DNA of 64,000 nucleotides from NCBI RefSeq assembly GCF_002355855.1, contig NZ_AP017657.1, forward strand, positions 87,713 through 151,712, written 5' to 3'. Shown here piece after piece: positions 26,944 to 36,989 of the stretch. Positions within the stretch are counted from its first letter, which is position 1, and the number at the start of each line of letters is the position of its first letter. The position numbers and the translations under genes were made by a program. Source of the stretch: Sphingobium cloacae (GTDB taxonomy: Bacteria > Pseudomonadota > Alphaproteobacteria > Sphingomonadales > Sphingomonadaceae). Under the pieces are notes generated by a model. That model was not told where the DNA came from. It ran no database searches and saw nothing but the letters and a program-made list of their open reading frames with translations.

Positions 26944-28409
26944 TGGAACAGGTTCGCCGTCGCGGCTTGATCGGCCGTGTGCTTCGCTCGTCCGCTGCCT
27001 GGGCGGGAATATTGGCTATGGCCAATCTCGCGTGCACCGGGACCGCCCGGGCCGACGTCGCCTCCGAGATGAACAGCTTCTTTTCGGACGTGGGCGGCGC
27101 GGCGAACGTCACCGGCCCATCGGCGTTTCAGGGTCAATCGGCGGGCTATTACTCGCTGGGTAATGTCTGGACCCGCTTCCCGCAGAAAAGCGTCCAGCCG
27201 TTCAATCTTCAGCTTCCGAGCGCGCGTGCGGGATGTGGAGGTATCGACCTCTTCAGTGGGAGCTTCTCCTTCATCAATGCCAGCGAGATCATCGCGATGC
27301 TGAAGGCGACCGCCAACAATGCGCTCGGCTTTGCCTTCAAGCTCGCCATCGATTCTGTTTCGCCGGAGATCGGCAAGGTGATGGACGAGTTCAGCCAGAA
27401 GGCGCAGCTCCTCAATCAGATGAACATCTCGAGCTGCGAGACGGCGCAGGCGCTGGTCGGCGGAATCTGGCCGCAGATGGAGACCACGCGCGCGACGATC
27501 TGCGAAGCCGTCGGCAACAGCCAGGGCGTATTCTCGGACTGGGCGGCAGCCCGCCAGGGTTGCAACAACGGCAACAGGCGGGATTCGACCATCGCGGGAA
27601 ACACAGACGCGTCGATGAAAGACCAGCTGGTCGGAGAACCGCATAACTACACATGGGAGGCCCTTAAGAAATCGGCGAAGTTCGGCGCATTCGACAAGAC
27701 ATTCTCCGAATATATCATGACGCTGGTGGGAACGGTCGTGACCACGCCGTCGACCGATCCGAGCGTGGGCGGGAAGGTCGTGATGTTCGGACCTGCCGAA
27801 GAAGCGGTCGTCACTGCGTTGCTCGATGGCACGGCCGACGCGCCGCCCGTCAAGATACTGAAGTGCAACGACGAGAATTGCTACGATGTGGGGGAGCAGA
27901 CGCTCTCCGTCCCCGCTTCGTCCGCGCTGCGGCCGCGGATCGCCACGATGATCAGGTCGATGAGCGACAAGATCCGCTCCGATACTCCGCTGGACGCCGC
28001 CGAGAAGCAGCTCCTCAACCTCGCCACGGTTCCGATCTATAAGATCCTGGGAGTTCAGGCCTATGCGCATTATGCGTTGACGGAAGGCGAGATCGAGACG
28101 CTGTCCGAGATCGTCGCCGTCGACCTGCTTTCGGCGATGCTCGACAATATGCTCGACCGGGTCGAGCAGGCGAAGGTTCATTATCAGACCTTCGATCAAG
28201 AGACCGCGACGCAGTGGAAACAGCAAATCGCGTCTACCCGGGCGAAATTCAGCCAACGGGACGTCCGGCTGAACAACAAGCTCCAGGTGACGATGCAGAT
28301 CATCAACCGAAGCATTATGCTGGAATCGACGCTCCAGAATTCCATGACGCCCGGTATGGCGGCCGCGCTGAACTTTTCGCGCGGCCTCAACGCACAGGGT
28401 CTGAACTAG
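26943..28409 (+). CDS. traH: Type-F transfer protein TraH
   Basis: A 488-residue exported protein with a signal region ending ACTGTARA and the TraH hallmarks MNSFFSDVGGAANVTGPSAF, AGCGGIDLFSGSFSFI and a C-terminal coiled coil. TraH forms a periplasmic assembly with TraF and TraU needed for pilus formation. Its start overlaps the traF stop by one base. Confidence 0.94.
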   Translation: MEQVRRRGLIGRVLRSSAAWAGILAMANLACTGTARADVASEMNSFFSDVGGAANVTGPSAFQGQSAGYYSLGNVWTRFPQKSVQPFNLQLPSARAGCGGIDLFSGSFSFINASEIIAMLKATANNALGFAFKLAIDSVSPEIGKVMDEFSQKAQLLNQMNISSCETAQALVGGIWPQMETTRATICEAVGNSQGVFSDWAAARQGCNNGNRRDSTIAGNTDASMKDQLVGEPHNYTWEALKKSAKFGAFDKTFSEYIMTLVGTVVTTPSTDPSVGGKVVMFGPAEEAVVTALLDGTADAPPVKILKCNDENCYDVGEQTLSVPASSALRPRIATMIRSMSDKIRSDTPLDAAEKQLLNLATVPIYKILGVQAYAHYALTEGEIETLSEIVAVDLLSAMLDNMLDRVEQAKVHYQTFDQETATQWKQQIASTRAKFSQRDVRLNNKLQVTMQIINRSIMLESTLQNSMTPGMAAALNFSRGLNAQGLN

Positions 28410-28425
28410 GCGCGGGGGCAGACCG

Positions 28426-31227
28426 ATGCTTGAGGTCTTCACGGTTGGTGGCGGCGAGTATCTCGTAAACATCTTCAACGCAGTCGCGGCGTGGTCGGGA
28501 GGCGGTGGCTATCGCTCGCTCATCCGCGTCGTCATGGTCATGGGCCTCATCTATTCGCTGCTCGTGGTGGCCTTCACGCTCAACTATAAGGCGTGGCTGA
28601 ACTGGTTCCTGCAAGCGACGGCCATTTATCTTTGCCTGATGGTCCCGACGGTGGACATCAAGGTAACGGATCGCATCAACCCGGGCCTGACGCCATCGAC
28701 GGTCGACAATGTACCGATGGGATTGGGGGTGCTTGCGAGCTTCACGACACAGGTGGGCGATTGGCTGACGCGGACGGCCGAGACCGTCTTCGTCATGCCG
28801 AGCGAGCTCAACTACTCGACGAACGGCATGGTGTATGGCGCGCGACTGTTCGATGCGACGCGCAACTTCATCATTCGCGATGCGGAGTTCTCGACCAACC
28901 TCGAAAACCATTTCAAGAACTGCCTGTTCGGCGATGTGATGCTTTATCAGAAGTCGCTGACCAATCTTGCGAAGGCGCCCGATCTCTGGGCTGCGGTCGG
29001 GCCGGGCTCGGAAGCCCGATCGCAGCAATGGCTTGAGCGACAAGGTGACGGAACGGTTAACAGCTTCATCATCACTTGCCGGCAGGCGTACCAGGCGCTC
29101 GACGCGCAATGGGGTCCAATGATCGAGGCCAACGCGCCTCTTTGGGGCAAGGAGGTCTATCCCAAGCTCAGCAACGCTCTGGCGGCGGACAAGCTCAAAC
29201 ACGACGTTCCCATCGTCAGTGCGGCCTTCACGGGCACGAGCAACAACTTTGCTGAGGTGATGCGCCAGAACACAGCAATCAATGCTTTCATGCAGGCCCG
29301 AAATTCGATGTCCGGCGGGACGGGCGCCGCAGAGATCGACACCTTCGCGCAGACCCGTGCCGACATTCAGGCGCGCAACACCTATAATTCGATCGCTCAG
29401 CAGGCGATGGCATGGGTTCCGATTTTGAACATCGTGCTGACGGTGGTCTTCTTCGCCATGTTCCCGGTCGTTTTCCCGCTCTTCCTGATGCCTCAGACGG
29501 GCGTCTCGACGCTGAAGGGCTATGTGACAGGGTTCTTCTATCTCGCCGCATGGGGGCCGCTTTACGTCATCCTTCACATGATCTGCATGACGCGGGCGAC
29601 GTCGGCAGCGACAGGCGTCGCGGAAGGCGGCGTTACGCTCGCAAGCTATGCGGGGATCGGGGCGGTGAATGGCGAGACCGCCACGATCGCTGGCTTCATG
29701 CTTATGAGCGTGCCCTTTCTCGCGGCAGGCCTCGCGCGCGGCGCGATGTCGATTGCCGGGCATTCCATGTCCATGCTCGCGCCGGCGCAGAACGCTGCGG
29801 AAGCGGCGGCGCTGGAACAGACGACCGGCAACTATTCGTATGGCAACGTGAGCTGGGCGAATGCCACGTCGAACATGCGGCAGGCCGATCAATGGTCGAC
29901 GGCGCCCACCTATATGGGCGGCGGCGCCAGCTTCGGGTGGCGTCAGGACAATGGCGCCATGGTGACGGGGTTCGGCAACGGCCAGGAGGTATATGATACA
30001 TCCGCGGCCATCTCGCGCCTTGGGTTCACGCCGACGATGACATCGGGATCGGTCGCTGAATGGCGCGAAATGGCCAGCGAGGCGCATCGCCAGGCGCGTG
30101 CCTATGAGAATGCCGCCAACGAGATTCTGACCGCGACCCATGCGAACCGCAGCACGTTCGGAAGCTCAACCGAGCATACGCGGGGTTGGGAATCGAGCAG
30201 CGGCAATCAGGCGAATGCCTCTGTAGAGCAGTTCGATCGGCGCACGGGCAGCAGTACCCAGGGCCTGGAAGAGCGATCGACGATTTCGCAAAGCGAGCGC
30301 GTTTCGGGGCGGCACGATCGCCAAGCGCAGATATCCGATCAGATCGGTGGAGCACTTTCGGCCGGCCTTGGCGGCCGCCGCGGTGGCGGCAACGGAGGCT
30401 CGGGTGGGCGCGGGCTGCCGGGGCTCGGAATCAATGTGTCCAAGTCGGGTAGCCAGATGGACACCATGAATTGGACGACGGACGATTCTCGGAGCAGTGA
30501 GAGCGGCAACACCTCGTCAAGCGGGGTTCGTGACGAGCATGCGAACGGTAGCGGCGCTTCGACGTCGGAAGGCACCTATGCTCGGAGCGGTGTCTTCGCC
30601 CGTGGCTCAAGGACGGATTCGTCGTCGGTCAGCACCGAAGATTCCCTGGCTCTGGCGAAATCCTATTCGGAAACCGCGCGACGGCTCGATGAGCTGTCGC
30701 AGCAGCTCTCGCGCGACGCGAGCTATGCGGAGACGCATGGAATGCAATTGAGCGAGAACCTGAGTCAGGATCTCGCCCAATGGTATCGCCACCAGCAGGT
30801 CGCAAATCCGGGGCTCGACGCGCCGGAGCTCTGGGCGACCGACTTGACCGATCAGCAGCGAGCGGTTCGGCAGGAGATGATCACGCGCTGGATGGACGAA
30901 AAGCAGGCGTCGATCCGGTCCGAGATCGAGGGCAGGCTCCATGCGCCCGATCTCGTCGATGTGCACCATCCCTCCGTCGATAGCGCTGCCGACGTTCGGG
31001 CGGCCTACCAGCCTCGCGGGCTAGCCGGAGTGCCGGCCGGTCCCGGAGGCGGCCAGTCATCGACGGCAGCGGACATAATCGAAGAGGGCAGGGCGGATAT
31101 CGACCTGACGCGTGAGGCTGCCCAATCCATGCGCGGTCAACGCATCCAAGGCGCGGTCGATGTTCAAAGCGAGGTAAACCGGGGCAGGGACCATGGCTTC
31201 TTCCATGATCCCAAGCTGCGAGAATGA
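28426..31227 (+). CDS. traG: Mating-pair stabilisation and exclusion protein TraG
   Basis: A 933-residue inner-membrane protein. The N-terminal half has the TraG membrane segments (IRVVMVMGLIYSLLVVAFTL, WLNWFLQATAIYLCLMV, IVLTVVFFAMFPVVFPLFLM, VPFLAAGLARGAM). The C-terminal half is a large soluble domain, Gly- and Ser-rich around residues 645-735, then helical. In F the N-terminus is needed for the pilus, and the C-terminus stabilises mating pairs and is the target of entry exclusion. Residues about 755-830 are clearly related to the small exported protein at 31576-32004. Confidence 0.93.
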   Translation: MLEVFTVGGGEYLVNIFNAVAAWSGGGGYRSLIRVVMVMGLIYSLLVVAFTLNYKAWLNWFLQATAIYLCLMVPTVDIKVTDRINPGLTPSTVDNVPMGLGVLASFTTQVGDWLTRTAETVFVMPSELNYSTNGMVYGARLFDATRNFIIRDAEFSTNLENHFKNCLFGDVMLYQKSLTNLAKAPDLWAAVGPGSEARSQQWLERQGDGTVNSFIITCRQAYQALDAQWGPMIEANAPLWGKEVYPKLSNALAADKLKHDVPIVSAAFTGTSNNFAEVMRQNTAINAFMQARNSMSGGTGAAEIDTFAQTRADIQARNTYNSIAQQAMAWVPILNIVLTVVFFAMFPVVFPLFLMPQTGVSTLKGYVTGFFYLAAWGPLYVILHMICMTRATSAATGVAEGGVTLASYAGIGAVNGETATIAGFMLMSVPFLAAGLARGAMSIAGHSMSMLAPAQNAAEAAALEQTTGNYSYGNVSWANATSNMRQADQWSTAPTYMGGGASFGWRQDNGAMVTGFGNGQEVYDTSAAISRLGFTPTMTSGSVAEWREMASEAHRQARAYENAANEILTATHANRSTFGSSTEHTRGWESSSGNQANASVEQFDRRTGSSTQGLEERSTISQSERVSGRHDRQAQISDQIGGALSAGLGGRRGGGNGGSGGRGLPGLGINVSKSGSQMDTMNWTTDDSRSSESGNTSSSGVRDEHANGSGASTSEGTYARSGVFARGSRTDSSSVSTEDSLALAKSYSETARRLDELSQQLSRDASYAETHGMQLSENLSQDLAQWYRHQQVANPGLDAPELWATDLTDQQRAVRQEMITRWMDEKQASIRSEIEGRLHAPDLVDVHHPSVDSAADVRAAYQPRGLAGVPAGPGGGQSSTAADIIEEGRADIDLTREAAQSMRGQRIQGAVDVQSEVNRGRDHGFFHDPKLRE

Positions 31228-31233
31228 GGAGCT

Positions 31234-31440
31234 TTAGACGAACAGGACGAAATAGCCGACGCAGCCAGCCATGAGCAGATAGGCCAATGCATAGCCGATG
31301 CGACCGCCGAGCGTAGGATTGCCATCGTGATCGACAGCCGTCCCTATTTCGCAATATTCCTCGTCAACATGCGTGCAGACCGGCGTGCCCGAAGCCTTGG
31401 TCCTATTATAGGTTTCGATGTCGAATTTCACGGTTCGCAT
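31234..31440 (-). CDS. Small single-pass membrane protein after traG
   Basis: A 68-residue protein with a polar N-terminus containing two Cys (VCTHVDEEYCEIG) and one C-terminal membrane helix (GYALAYLLMAGCVGYFVLFV). GGGAG lies in good position before the ATG. It is convergent with traG, its stop lying only 7 bp from that of traG. No family recognised. Its location between traG and a TraG-like secreted protein matches that of exclusion genes (traS/traT) in F-like elements, so an exclusion role is possible but inferred. Confidence 0.6.
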   Translation of the reverse strand: MRTVKFDIETYNRTKASGTPVCTHVDEEYCEIGTAVDHDGNPTLGGRIGYALAYLLMAGCVGYFVLFV

Positions 31441-31441
31441 G

Positions 31442-31462
31442 GTGAACTCCCAGGAAGTTCAC
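31442..31462. promoter_or_regulatory. Inverted repeat over the leader of the small membrane protein gene
   Basis: GTGAACT and AGTTCAC form perfect 7-bp arms around 7 nt. The repeat starts one base before the ATG of the minus-strand gene and covers its ribosome binding site. A further GTTCAC copy lies at 31481-31486. It could be an operator or an RNA hairpin that hides the ribosome binding site. Confidence 0.5.
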
Positions 31463-31575
31463 TAGCATGTTCAATCTTTGTTCACAAGGGGCGGCACTGT
31501 CCGAACGGCCATACGGCGCGCCGCTTTGCCCGATTAGGAATGGTCAAACGCAAGGTTGCGCGGAGGGGGTTCGAG

Positions 31576-32004
31576 ATGAAATGGATGGCAGTTGTCATTG
31601 CCGGTAGCGCCCTCCTGGCCCAAGGTGGCCTTGCGACGGCAAAGGAGAGTGCGCTGCCACCACGGGAGTGCGCCGCCAAGGCACAGGCGGCGGCGATGAA
31701 ACTCCGGGATATGGCCTCTGCGATCGAAGCGGAGGCTGCTTATGCCGAGCGGCACGGCGGGGCGTTTTCGCCCGAGCTCACCCAGGAATTCGTTCAATGG
31801 TATCGCGCGCAGAGCGCGAAAGCCGGAAGCGAATTGCCGGATCTGGGAAAGACGGATCTCACAGTTGATGAGGCTCGGGCGCGGCAAGCGGCGGTTGACC
31901 GCTTTCAGCGGGAGAGAAGCGACCGCCAAAATGCCATGGTTGCCGCGATCCATCGCGAGGCTGCGAGGGGATGTCCGGTGCTTGATCGCCCCGCGTCAAG
32001 ATAG
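31576..32004 (+). CDS. Exported protein related to the TraG C-terminal domain
   Basis: A 142-residue protein with a clean signal peptide (MAVVIAGSALLAQGGLATA) and GGAGGG before the ATG. Its mature part aligns with TraG: EAAYAERHGGAFSPELTQEF against DASYAETHGMQLSENLSQDL, then VQWYRAQ against AQWYRHQ, then LGKTDLT against LWATDLT, followed by matched helices. The Cys in PRECAAKA and GCPVLD may form a disulfide. A soluble periplasmic copy of a TraG segment next to traG suggests a decoy or an exclusion or regulatory partner. TraG segments in the literature act in recipient contact, but the role here is inference. Confidence 0.7.
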   Translation: MKWMAVVIAGSALLAQGGLATAKESALPPRECAAKAQAAAMKLRDMASAIEAEAAYAERHGGAFSPELTQEFVQWYRAQSAKAGSELPDLGKTDLTVDEARARQAAVDRFQRERSDRQNAMVAAIHREAARGCPVLDRPASR

Positions 32005-32050
32005 CAGGGATCGTGGACCAAGCGGCCGATCTCAGTGCTGCAGCTCGTGT

Positions 32051-32437
32051 TCAGGCCCCGCTTTGCGTCTTCGCAGGGTCAACCCAGGCGAGTGCCTCGG
32101 CGCGCTGATCGGGCTCGAACACGCGGTAGCTGATGAACGGGAGAATTGCGCTTTCAAGGCGGCTGGCCAAGCGAATCCAGGCCTGATCTGCAACGATGGC
32201 AACGCGTCCGAAGCGGTTGAGCTTCCCGAAGAGGGGCATTGCCCGGGCGGTGTAAGCGGGCAAGCCCGACAATTCGATGCCGTCGATCGTCCGCGTCTCA
32301 ACGAACATATGCACCTTTTCGTGTCGCGCCATCGCGCTGTCCAATCGGGTCATGATCGCGTCAAGATCCGAGCCGGTGATCTTGCCTGAGACTGCGAGGG
32401 CGAGCACGTCGTCCGAACTGTCGATAAACTCGTGCAT
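32051..32437 (-). CDS. SpoIIAA-like (STAS-fold) protein
   Basis: A 128-residue soluble protein of the SpoIIAA-like family: LALAVSGKITGSDLDAIMTRLDSAMARHEKVHMFVETRTIDGIE at the start, then FGRVAIVADQAWIRLASRLESAIL and a C-terminal WVDPAK. Members occur widely in proteobacteria near stress genes and have no agreed biochemical function. It precedes the heat-shock gene cluster on the same strand as groEL, about 160 bp downstream of it. Confidence 0.75.
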   Translation of the reverse strand: MHEFIDSSDDVLALAVSGKITGSDLDAIMTRLDSAMARHEKVHMFVETRTIDGIELSGLPAYTARAMPLFGKLNRFGRVAIVADQAWIRLASRLESAILPFISYRVFEPDQRAEALAWVDPAKTQSGA

Positions 32438-32562
32438 TCTGATCTCCTGCCAGCACCATCCTACGAAATTTCTCGACCGAAGCTACCCTGATTCCGGTCC
32501 GGTCAGAAATGGGAGATAGTCGATGTAGCAGGCCCGCTTGCATTCGAGAGATGTGCGAGCAA

Positions 32563-32589
32563 GGGCGGGAAGGCCATGCCCTCCCGCCC
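32563..32589 (-). terminator. Stem-loop after groEL
   Basis: GGGCGGGA and TCCCGCCC are exact complements around an 11-nt centre, 6 bp downstream of the groEL stop on the minus strand. There is no clear run of T after it, so it may act as a Rho-independent terminator of low strength or as an mRNA 3' end stabiliser. Confidence 0.5.
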
Positions 32590-32595
32590 AGGAGG

Positions 32596-34221
<1,626 letters not shown>

Positions 34222-34271
34222 TTAACTCCTTTCCTTGTTCCTTCCTGAATGCTTGAGGAATGGCGGTCCTG

Positions 34272-34586
34272 CTAGGCCGCCTGCTTGAGCGGGACGACAT
34301 TGTCGATCACGCCGAGGATGTCGCTTTCCTTCATGATGAGCAGGTCCTCGCCGTCGATCTTGACCTCGGTCCCCGACCATTTGCCGAAAAGGACCCGGTC
34401 GCCGGCTTTCACGGCGAGTTCGATGAGATTGCCGTTGTCATCGCGCGCGCCGGGACCGACGGCGACGACTTCGCCTTCCTGCGGCTTTTCCTTGGCGGTG
34501 TCGGGGATGATGATGCCGCCCGAGGTTTTTTCCTCGGCTTCAATGCGGCGGACGACCACACGGTCGTGCAAGGGGCGGAAATGCAT
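34272..34586 (-). CDS. groES: 10-kDa co-chaperonin GroES
   Basis: A 104-residue GroES. It has [37 protein letters not shown], with the mobile loop ([10 protein letters not shown]) that binds GroEL, and [14 protein letters not shown] C-terminal signature (here [18 protein letters not shown]). The start at 34586 has GGAGG upstream. It is the first gene of the groESL operon and has a CIRCE site about 110 bp upstream. Confidence 0.97.
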   Translation of the reverse strand: MHFRPLHDRVVVRRIEAEEKTSGGIIIPDTAKEKPQEGEVVAVGPGARDDNGNLIELAVKAGDRVLFGKWSGTEVKIDGEDLLIMKESDILGVIDNVVPLKQAA

Positions 34587-34698
34587 GCATAACCTCCGGA
34601 TGCAAAACAATATGTGATGGCCCTCTCGTTCATCTGAACGACAGGCTTTCCGAAGCTAGGAAAGGAGATTTTTCCGTTCAAGGGGTGCAACGAAAAAT

Positions 34699-34727
34699 AT
34701 TGGCACTCTGCGCGAGTGAGTGCCAAT
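34699..34727 (-). promoter_or_regulatory. CIRCE element (HrcA operator) of groESL
   Basis: TTGGCACTC (34700-34708) and GAGTGCCAA (34718-34726) form perfect 9-bp arms around exactly 9 nt, the CIRCE layout (consensus arms TTAGCACTC/GAGTGCTAA). The A/T flank extends the match by one base on each side. HrcA binding here would repress groESL until heat shock. A possible TTGAAC -35 box lies just downstream at 34676-34681 (minus strand). No hrcA gene is in the window, so the host repressor would have to act. Confidence 0.92.
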
Positions 34728-34858
34728 TGCCCTGATTTCAGTGCCTTGGTCATCGCGAATGCCCTCTTGACGCGACTCACGCGCGCACCAAGATTTGCAG
34801 CGGTGGACGTGGCGCCACGAACAACAATGGAGCGACGAGAAGGAAAGGAGGCACAGCA

Positions 34859-35095
34859 ATGTCGCAACCATTTTCCCGTTTTCTTCATCCCTTTGAAGTT
34901 GCCCGGCATCCGAGCCTGGAACCGGAAGTGAAGCGCGCAATTCTGGCGTCCTGGGCGTCCGACAGGTCCGCGGTCAGAAACCAGCCTGGCTTGCGCAAGC
35001 CCCCTGGAGCAAGGCGTCCCATCCCAGTCGACGAAATTCTTGCGGCGATGCACACGCTTGATCAGGGCCATGAGCGGCCGCAGCCGTCGCCGTGA
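34859..35095 (+). CDS. Hypothetical protein before usg gene
   Basis: A 78-residue protein beginning MSQPFSRFLHPFEVARHPSLEPEVKRAILASWASDRSAV. It resembles short proteins found next to heat-shock or usg-type genes in sphingomonads, but I know no function. GGAAAGGAGG precedes the ATG. It is transcribed away from groES and its stop overlaps the next start as GTGA. The CIRCE site lies in the shared upstream region, so heat control of this gene is possible. Confidence 0.7.
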   Translation: MSQPFSRFLHPFEVARHPSLEPEVKRAILASWASDRSAVRNQPGLRKPPGARRPIPVDEILAAMHTLDQGHERPQPSP

Positions 35096-35361
35096 TCGAC
35101 CGGGGATTTATTGCGCAGCTGCGCGGCTATGGCCTGACGACTGCGGAAATCCACTATTATCGTCCGGACGCGCCTTCGCTTCTCCAGCTATTCGTCTGGC
35201 AGGAATATGATCTCGCTCCAGACTTTCCCGTGCTGTTCGATTTTCTCGACCACTGGCGTCGCGAGATCGAGGCGGCGCTCCATTCTGTGCGCATAGCCCA
35301 TGAAGGGCTGATACGCCCTACGGAATGGAACGCCGTCGACGGCGTGATTTCGATTCAGTGA
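35092..35361 (+). CDS. usg: usg-family protein
   Basis: An 89-residue protein with the usg-family pattern: GYGLTTAEIHYYRPDAPSLLQLFVWQEYDLAPDFP, then FLDHWRREIEAALHSVRIAHEGLIRPTEW and a C-terminal VDGVISI. The family is common in alphaproteobacteria, sometimes next to trpF/trpB, and its role is unknown. The GTG start overlaps the stop of the preceding gene. Confidence 0.82.
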   Translation: MIDRGFIAQLRGYGLTTAEIHYYRPDAPSLLQLFVWQEYDLAPDFPVLFDFLDHWRREIEAALHSVRIAHEGLIRPTEWNAVDGVISIQ

Positions 35362-35381
35362 ATCAAGGGGTGTTCAAGCGG

Positions 35382-35741
35382 ATGCGACGCGGCCGCAAGG
35401 ATGGTGCGCGCGTGCGCCTGCCGTTCGACGATATCATGGAGTTCGCGATCGCGTTGCTATCCATCAGTCCGCAGGAGCTCGAGGCGCTGCGCTGGACTTT
35501 TGCCGATCGTAAGCGGCTGCTCGATCATCTGCTTGCATCGGGCCGAGCCGCACAGGGTGTCGATCCCGAACGGTTGGGCATGCTACCGATCGAGATTAGC
35601 ATTCCCAGAGACGATCTGACGAAGATGCAGCAATTCGCCGTTCGCGAACTTCCAAAGGCCGCGAGCAAAGCAGCAGTGATCGACCGTGTTCTCACCGCCC
35701 TCGACCTGGCAGCGCACCGCCAGGACCGTGAAGCCAGGTGA
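35382..35741 (+). CDS. Hypothetical protein after usg
   Basis: A 119-residue basic protein (MRRGRKDGARVRLPFDDIMEFAIALLSISPQELEALRWTF). The C-terminal part (LPIEISIPRDDLTKMQQFAVRELPKAASKAAVIDRVLTALD) is helical. No family recognised. The ATG at 35382 is chosen, though the frame stays open upstream to 35325. It continues the small operon that starts at 34859 and is followed by a terminator-like hairpin. Confidence 0.5.
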   Translation: MRRGRKDGARVRLPFDDIMEFAIALLSISPQELEALRWTFADRKRLLDHLLASGRAAQGVDPERLGMLPIEISIPRDDLTKMQQFAVRELPKAASKAAVIDRVLTALDLAAHRQDREAR

Positions 35742-35742
35742 C

Positions 35743-35759
35743 GGTCTGGTAACCAGACC
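35743..35759 (+). terminator. Hairpin after the usg operon
   Basis: GGTCTGG and CCAGACC form a perfect 7-bp stem with a 3-nt loop directly after the stop codon at 35741. No strong T tract follows (ccgtttcc), so its efficiency as an intrinsic terminator is uncertain. Confidence 0.45.
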
Positions 35760-35864
35760 CGTTTCCGCCCGCTAATCGAGAAATTGGCTCATGGTGCTTC
35801 CTGAAATTCCGGGGCAGGAGCTTCGGAGCGCCGGTGGCCGGGAGCAGAGCGCCCCCGGCCTATC

Positions 35865-36383
35865 TCATGACGCCGCACCGCCATTGATCGGAATTCGGCG
35901 CACACTCTCGTCGGGCTTATCGGAGCGTGGCACTGTCACAGTCAGGACGCCGTTCTTGAACGTTGCGCTCGCCCTGTCGTGTTCGACACCGTTCGGAAGG
36001 CTGATCCGACGTTCGAAGCGGCCATAGCTTCGTTCAGAATAGCCGCGGTCCTTGTCCTCGACCTCGGCCTTCTTCTCGCCGCGAAGAGTGAGCGCGCCGT
36101 CCTCGACCAGCACCTCCACATTCTTCTCATCCAGGCCGGGAAGTTCGGCCGTTACACGGATTTCCTTGTCCGTCTCGCCGAGCTCTAGGTGAGGCCAGCC
36201 GGCGCGCCGATCAAACCCGGCAAAGGCGGGCATGTTGAAGCCACGCAAGACGTCGTCGAAGAGACGGTTCACCTCGCGGTGAAGCGATTGCAGCGGATGA
36301 GTGTCCCGGTCCTGTTCGGCGCTGACCGAGACAGGCAGCCGGTTTTCCTGCCGGCTCCAGGGAATGAGATCACGAAAAGCCAT
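35865..36383 (-). CDS. hsp20: Small heat-shock protein Hsp20 (first copy)
   Basis: A 172-residue class of alpha-crystallin chaperone. After a variable N-terminus comes the alpha-crystallin domain: DKEIRVTAELPGLDEKNVEVLVEDGALTLRGEK, the FERRISLPNGVEHDRASATFKNGVLTVTVP hallmark, and a C-terminal RRIPI motif of the I-x-I type. It holds unfolding proteins. AAGGAG lies 10 nt before the ATG at 36383. The upstream gap 36412-36485 is full of GCCGGC palindromes that could form a terminator or attenuator between the two hsp20 genes. Confidence 0.93.
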   Translation of the reverse strand: MAFRDLIPWSRQENRLPVSVSAEQDRDTHPLQSLHREVNRLFDDVLRGFNMPAFAGFDRRAGWPHLELGETDKEIRVTAELPGLDEKNVEVLVEDGALTLRGEKKAEVEDKDRGYSERSYGRFERRISLPNGVEHDRASATFKNGVLTVTVPRSDKPDESVRRIPINGGAAS

Positions 36384-36487
36384 GATAAGCATCTCCTTTC
36401 TGGCTGGATCCTGTCGATACCTGCCGGCACCTGCCGGCCGCCGCTGGCGGGAGGGACGAAAGCGGCGCCGGCAGGCCGGCGGCGGGA

Positions 36488-36961
36488 TCAGGCAACTTCG
36501 CTCGCCTTCTCCTTCGCCTCGCCGATTTGGCGACCGTCCGGGGCTCCGCCGCCGATTTCGATTCGGCGCGGCTTCATTGCTTCAGGAACGACACGCCGGA
36601 GTTCGATCGAGAGCAGTCCATGTTCGAAGCTCGCCGCTCCGACCTCGATGAAGTCGGCAAGCTGGAAGCGTCGCTCGAACGATCGAGACGCGATGCCTCG
36701 GTGGAGATACTCTCCCTTGTCCGCATCATCGGCGCGCTTGCCGGTCACGGTGAGCTGGTTCTGCTGCGCCACGATCTCGATGTCGTCGGGTCTGAACCCT
36801 GCGATCGCCAAGGTGATGCGGAAGCTGTCATCGCCAAGCTTCACAATATCGAAGAGCGGATAGCCGTCGTCCTCGCGTGCTCCCGCCTCAAGCAGGTTGA
36901 AAAGACGGTCAAAGCCGACCGTTGATCGCCTGTACGGCGTAAAGTCGAAGTTGGTTCTCAT
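36488..36961 (-). CDS. ibpA: Small heat-shock protein IbpA-like (second copy)
   Basis: A 157-residue IbpA-type small heat-shock protein: FDFTPYRRSTVGFDRLFNLLE at the N-terminus, YPLFDIVKLGDDSFRITLAIAGFRPDDIEI, and SRSFERRFQLADFIEVGAASFEHGLLSIEL in the alpha-crystallin domain. The start at 36961 has GGAGGA upstream, and this sequence is folded into a ROSE-like hairpin (36964-36989), so expression should rise with temperature. It lies upstream of the first hsp20 on the same strand, 104 bp apart. Confidence 0.93.
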   Translation of the reverse strand: MRTNFDFTPYRRSTVGFDRLFNLLEAGAREDDGYPLFDIVKLGDDSFRITLAIAGFRPDDIEIVAQQNQLTVTGKRADDADKGEYLHRGIASRSFERRFQLADFIEVGAASFEHGLLSIELRRVVPEAMKPRRIEIGGGAPDGRQIGEAKEKASEVA

Positions 36962-36963
36962 TT

Positions 36964-36989
36964 CCAAATCCTCCAACGAAGCAATTTGG
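36964..36989 (-). promoter_or_regulatory. ROSE-like RNA thermometer in the ibpA leader
   Basis: The last 30 nt of the leader fold on themselves. CCAAAU pairs with AUUUGG, and inside it the conserved-type UUGCUUC pairs with GGAGG, leaving one bulged G and a 3-nt loop. This traps the ribosome binding site. ROSE elements of alphaproteobacterial small heat-shock genes have the same UYGCU box with an unpaired G opposite the ribosome binding site. A second perfect hairpin (37032-37049: CCATCCGG and CCGGATGG) lies further upstream in the same leader. Confidence 0.72.

Noticed and set aside
26760..28478. Long minus-strand open frame opposite traH
   Set aside because: Composition is typical of an antisense shadow, and traH is unmistakable on the plus strand.
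28387..30141. Long minus-strand open frame opposite traG
   Set aside because: No recognisable motif, and it is fully covered by traG.
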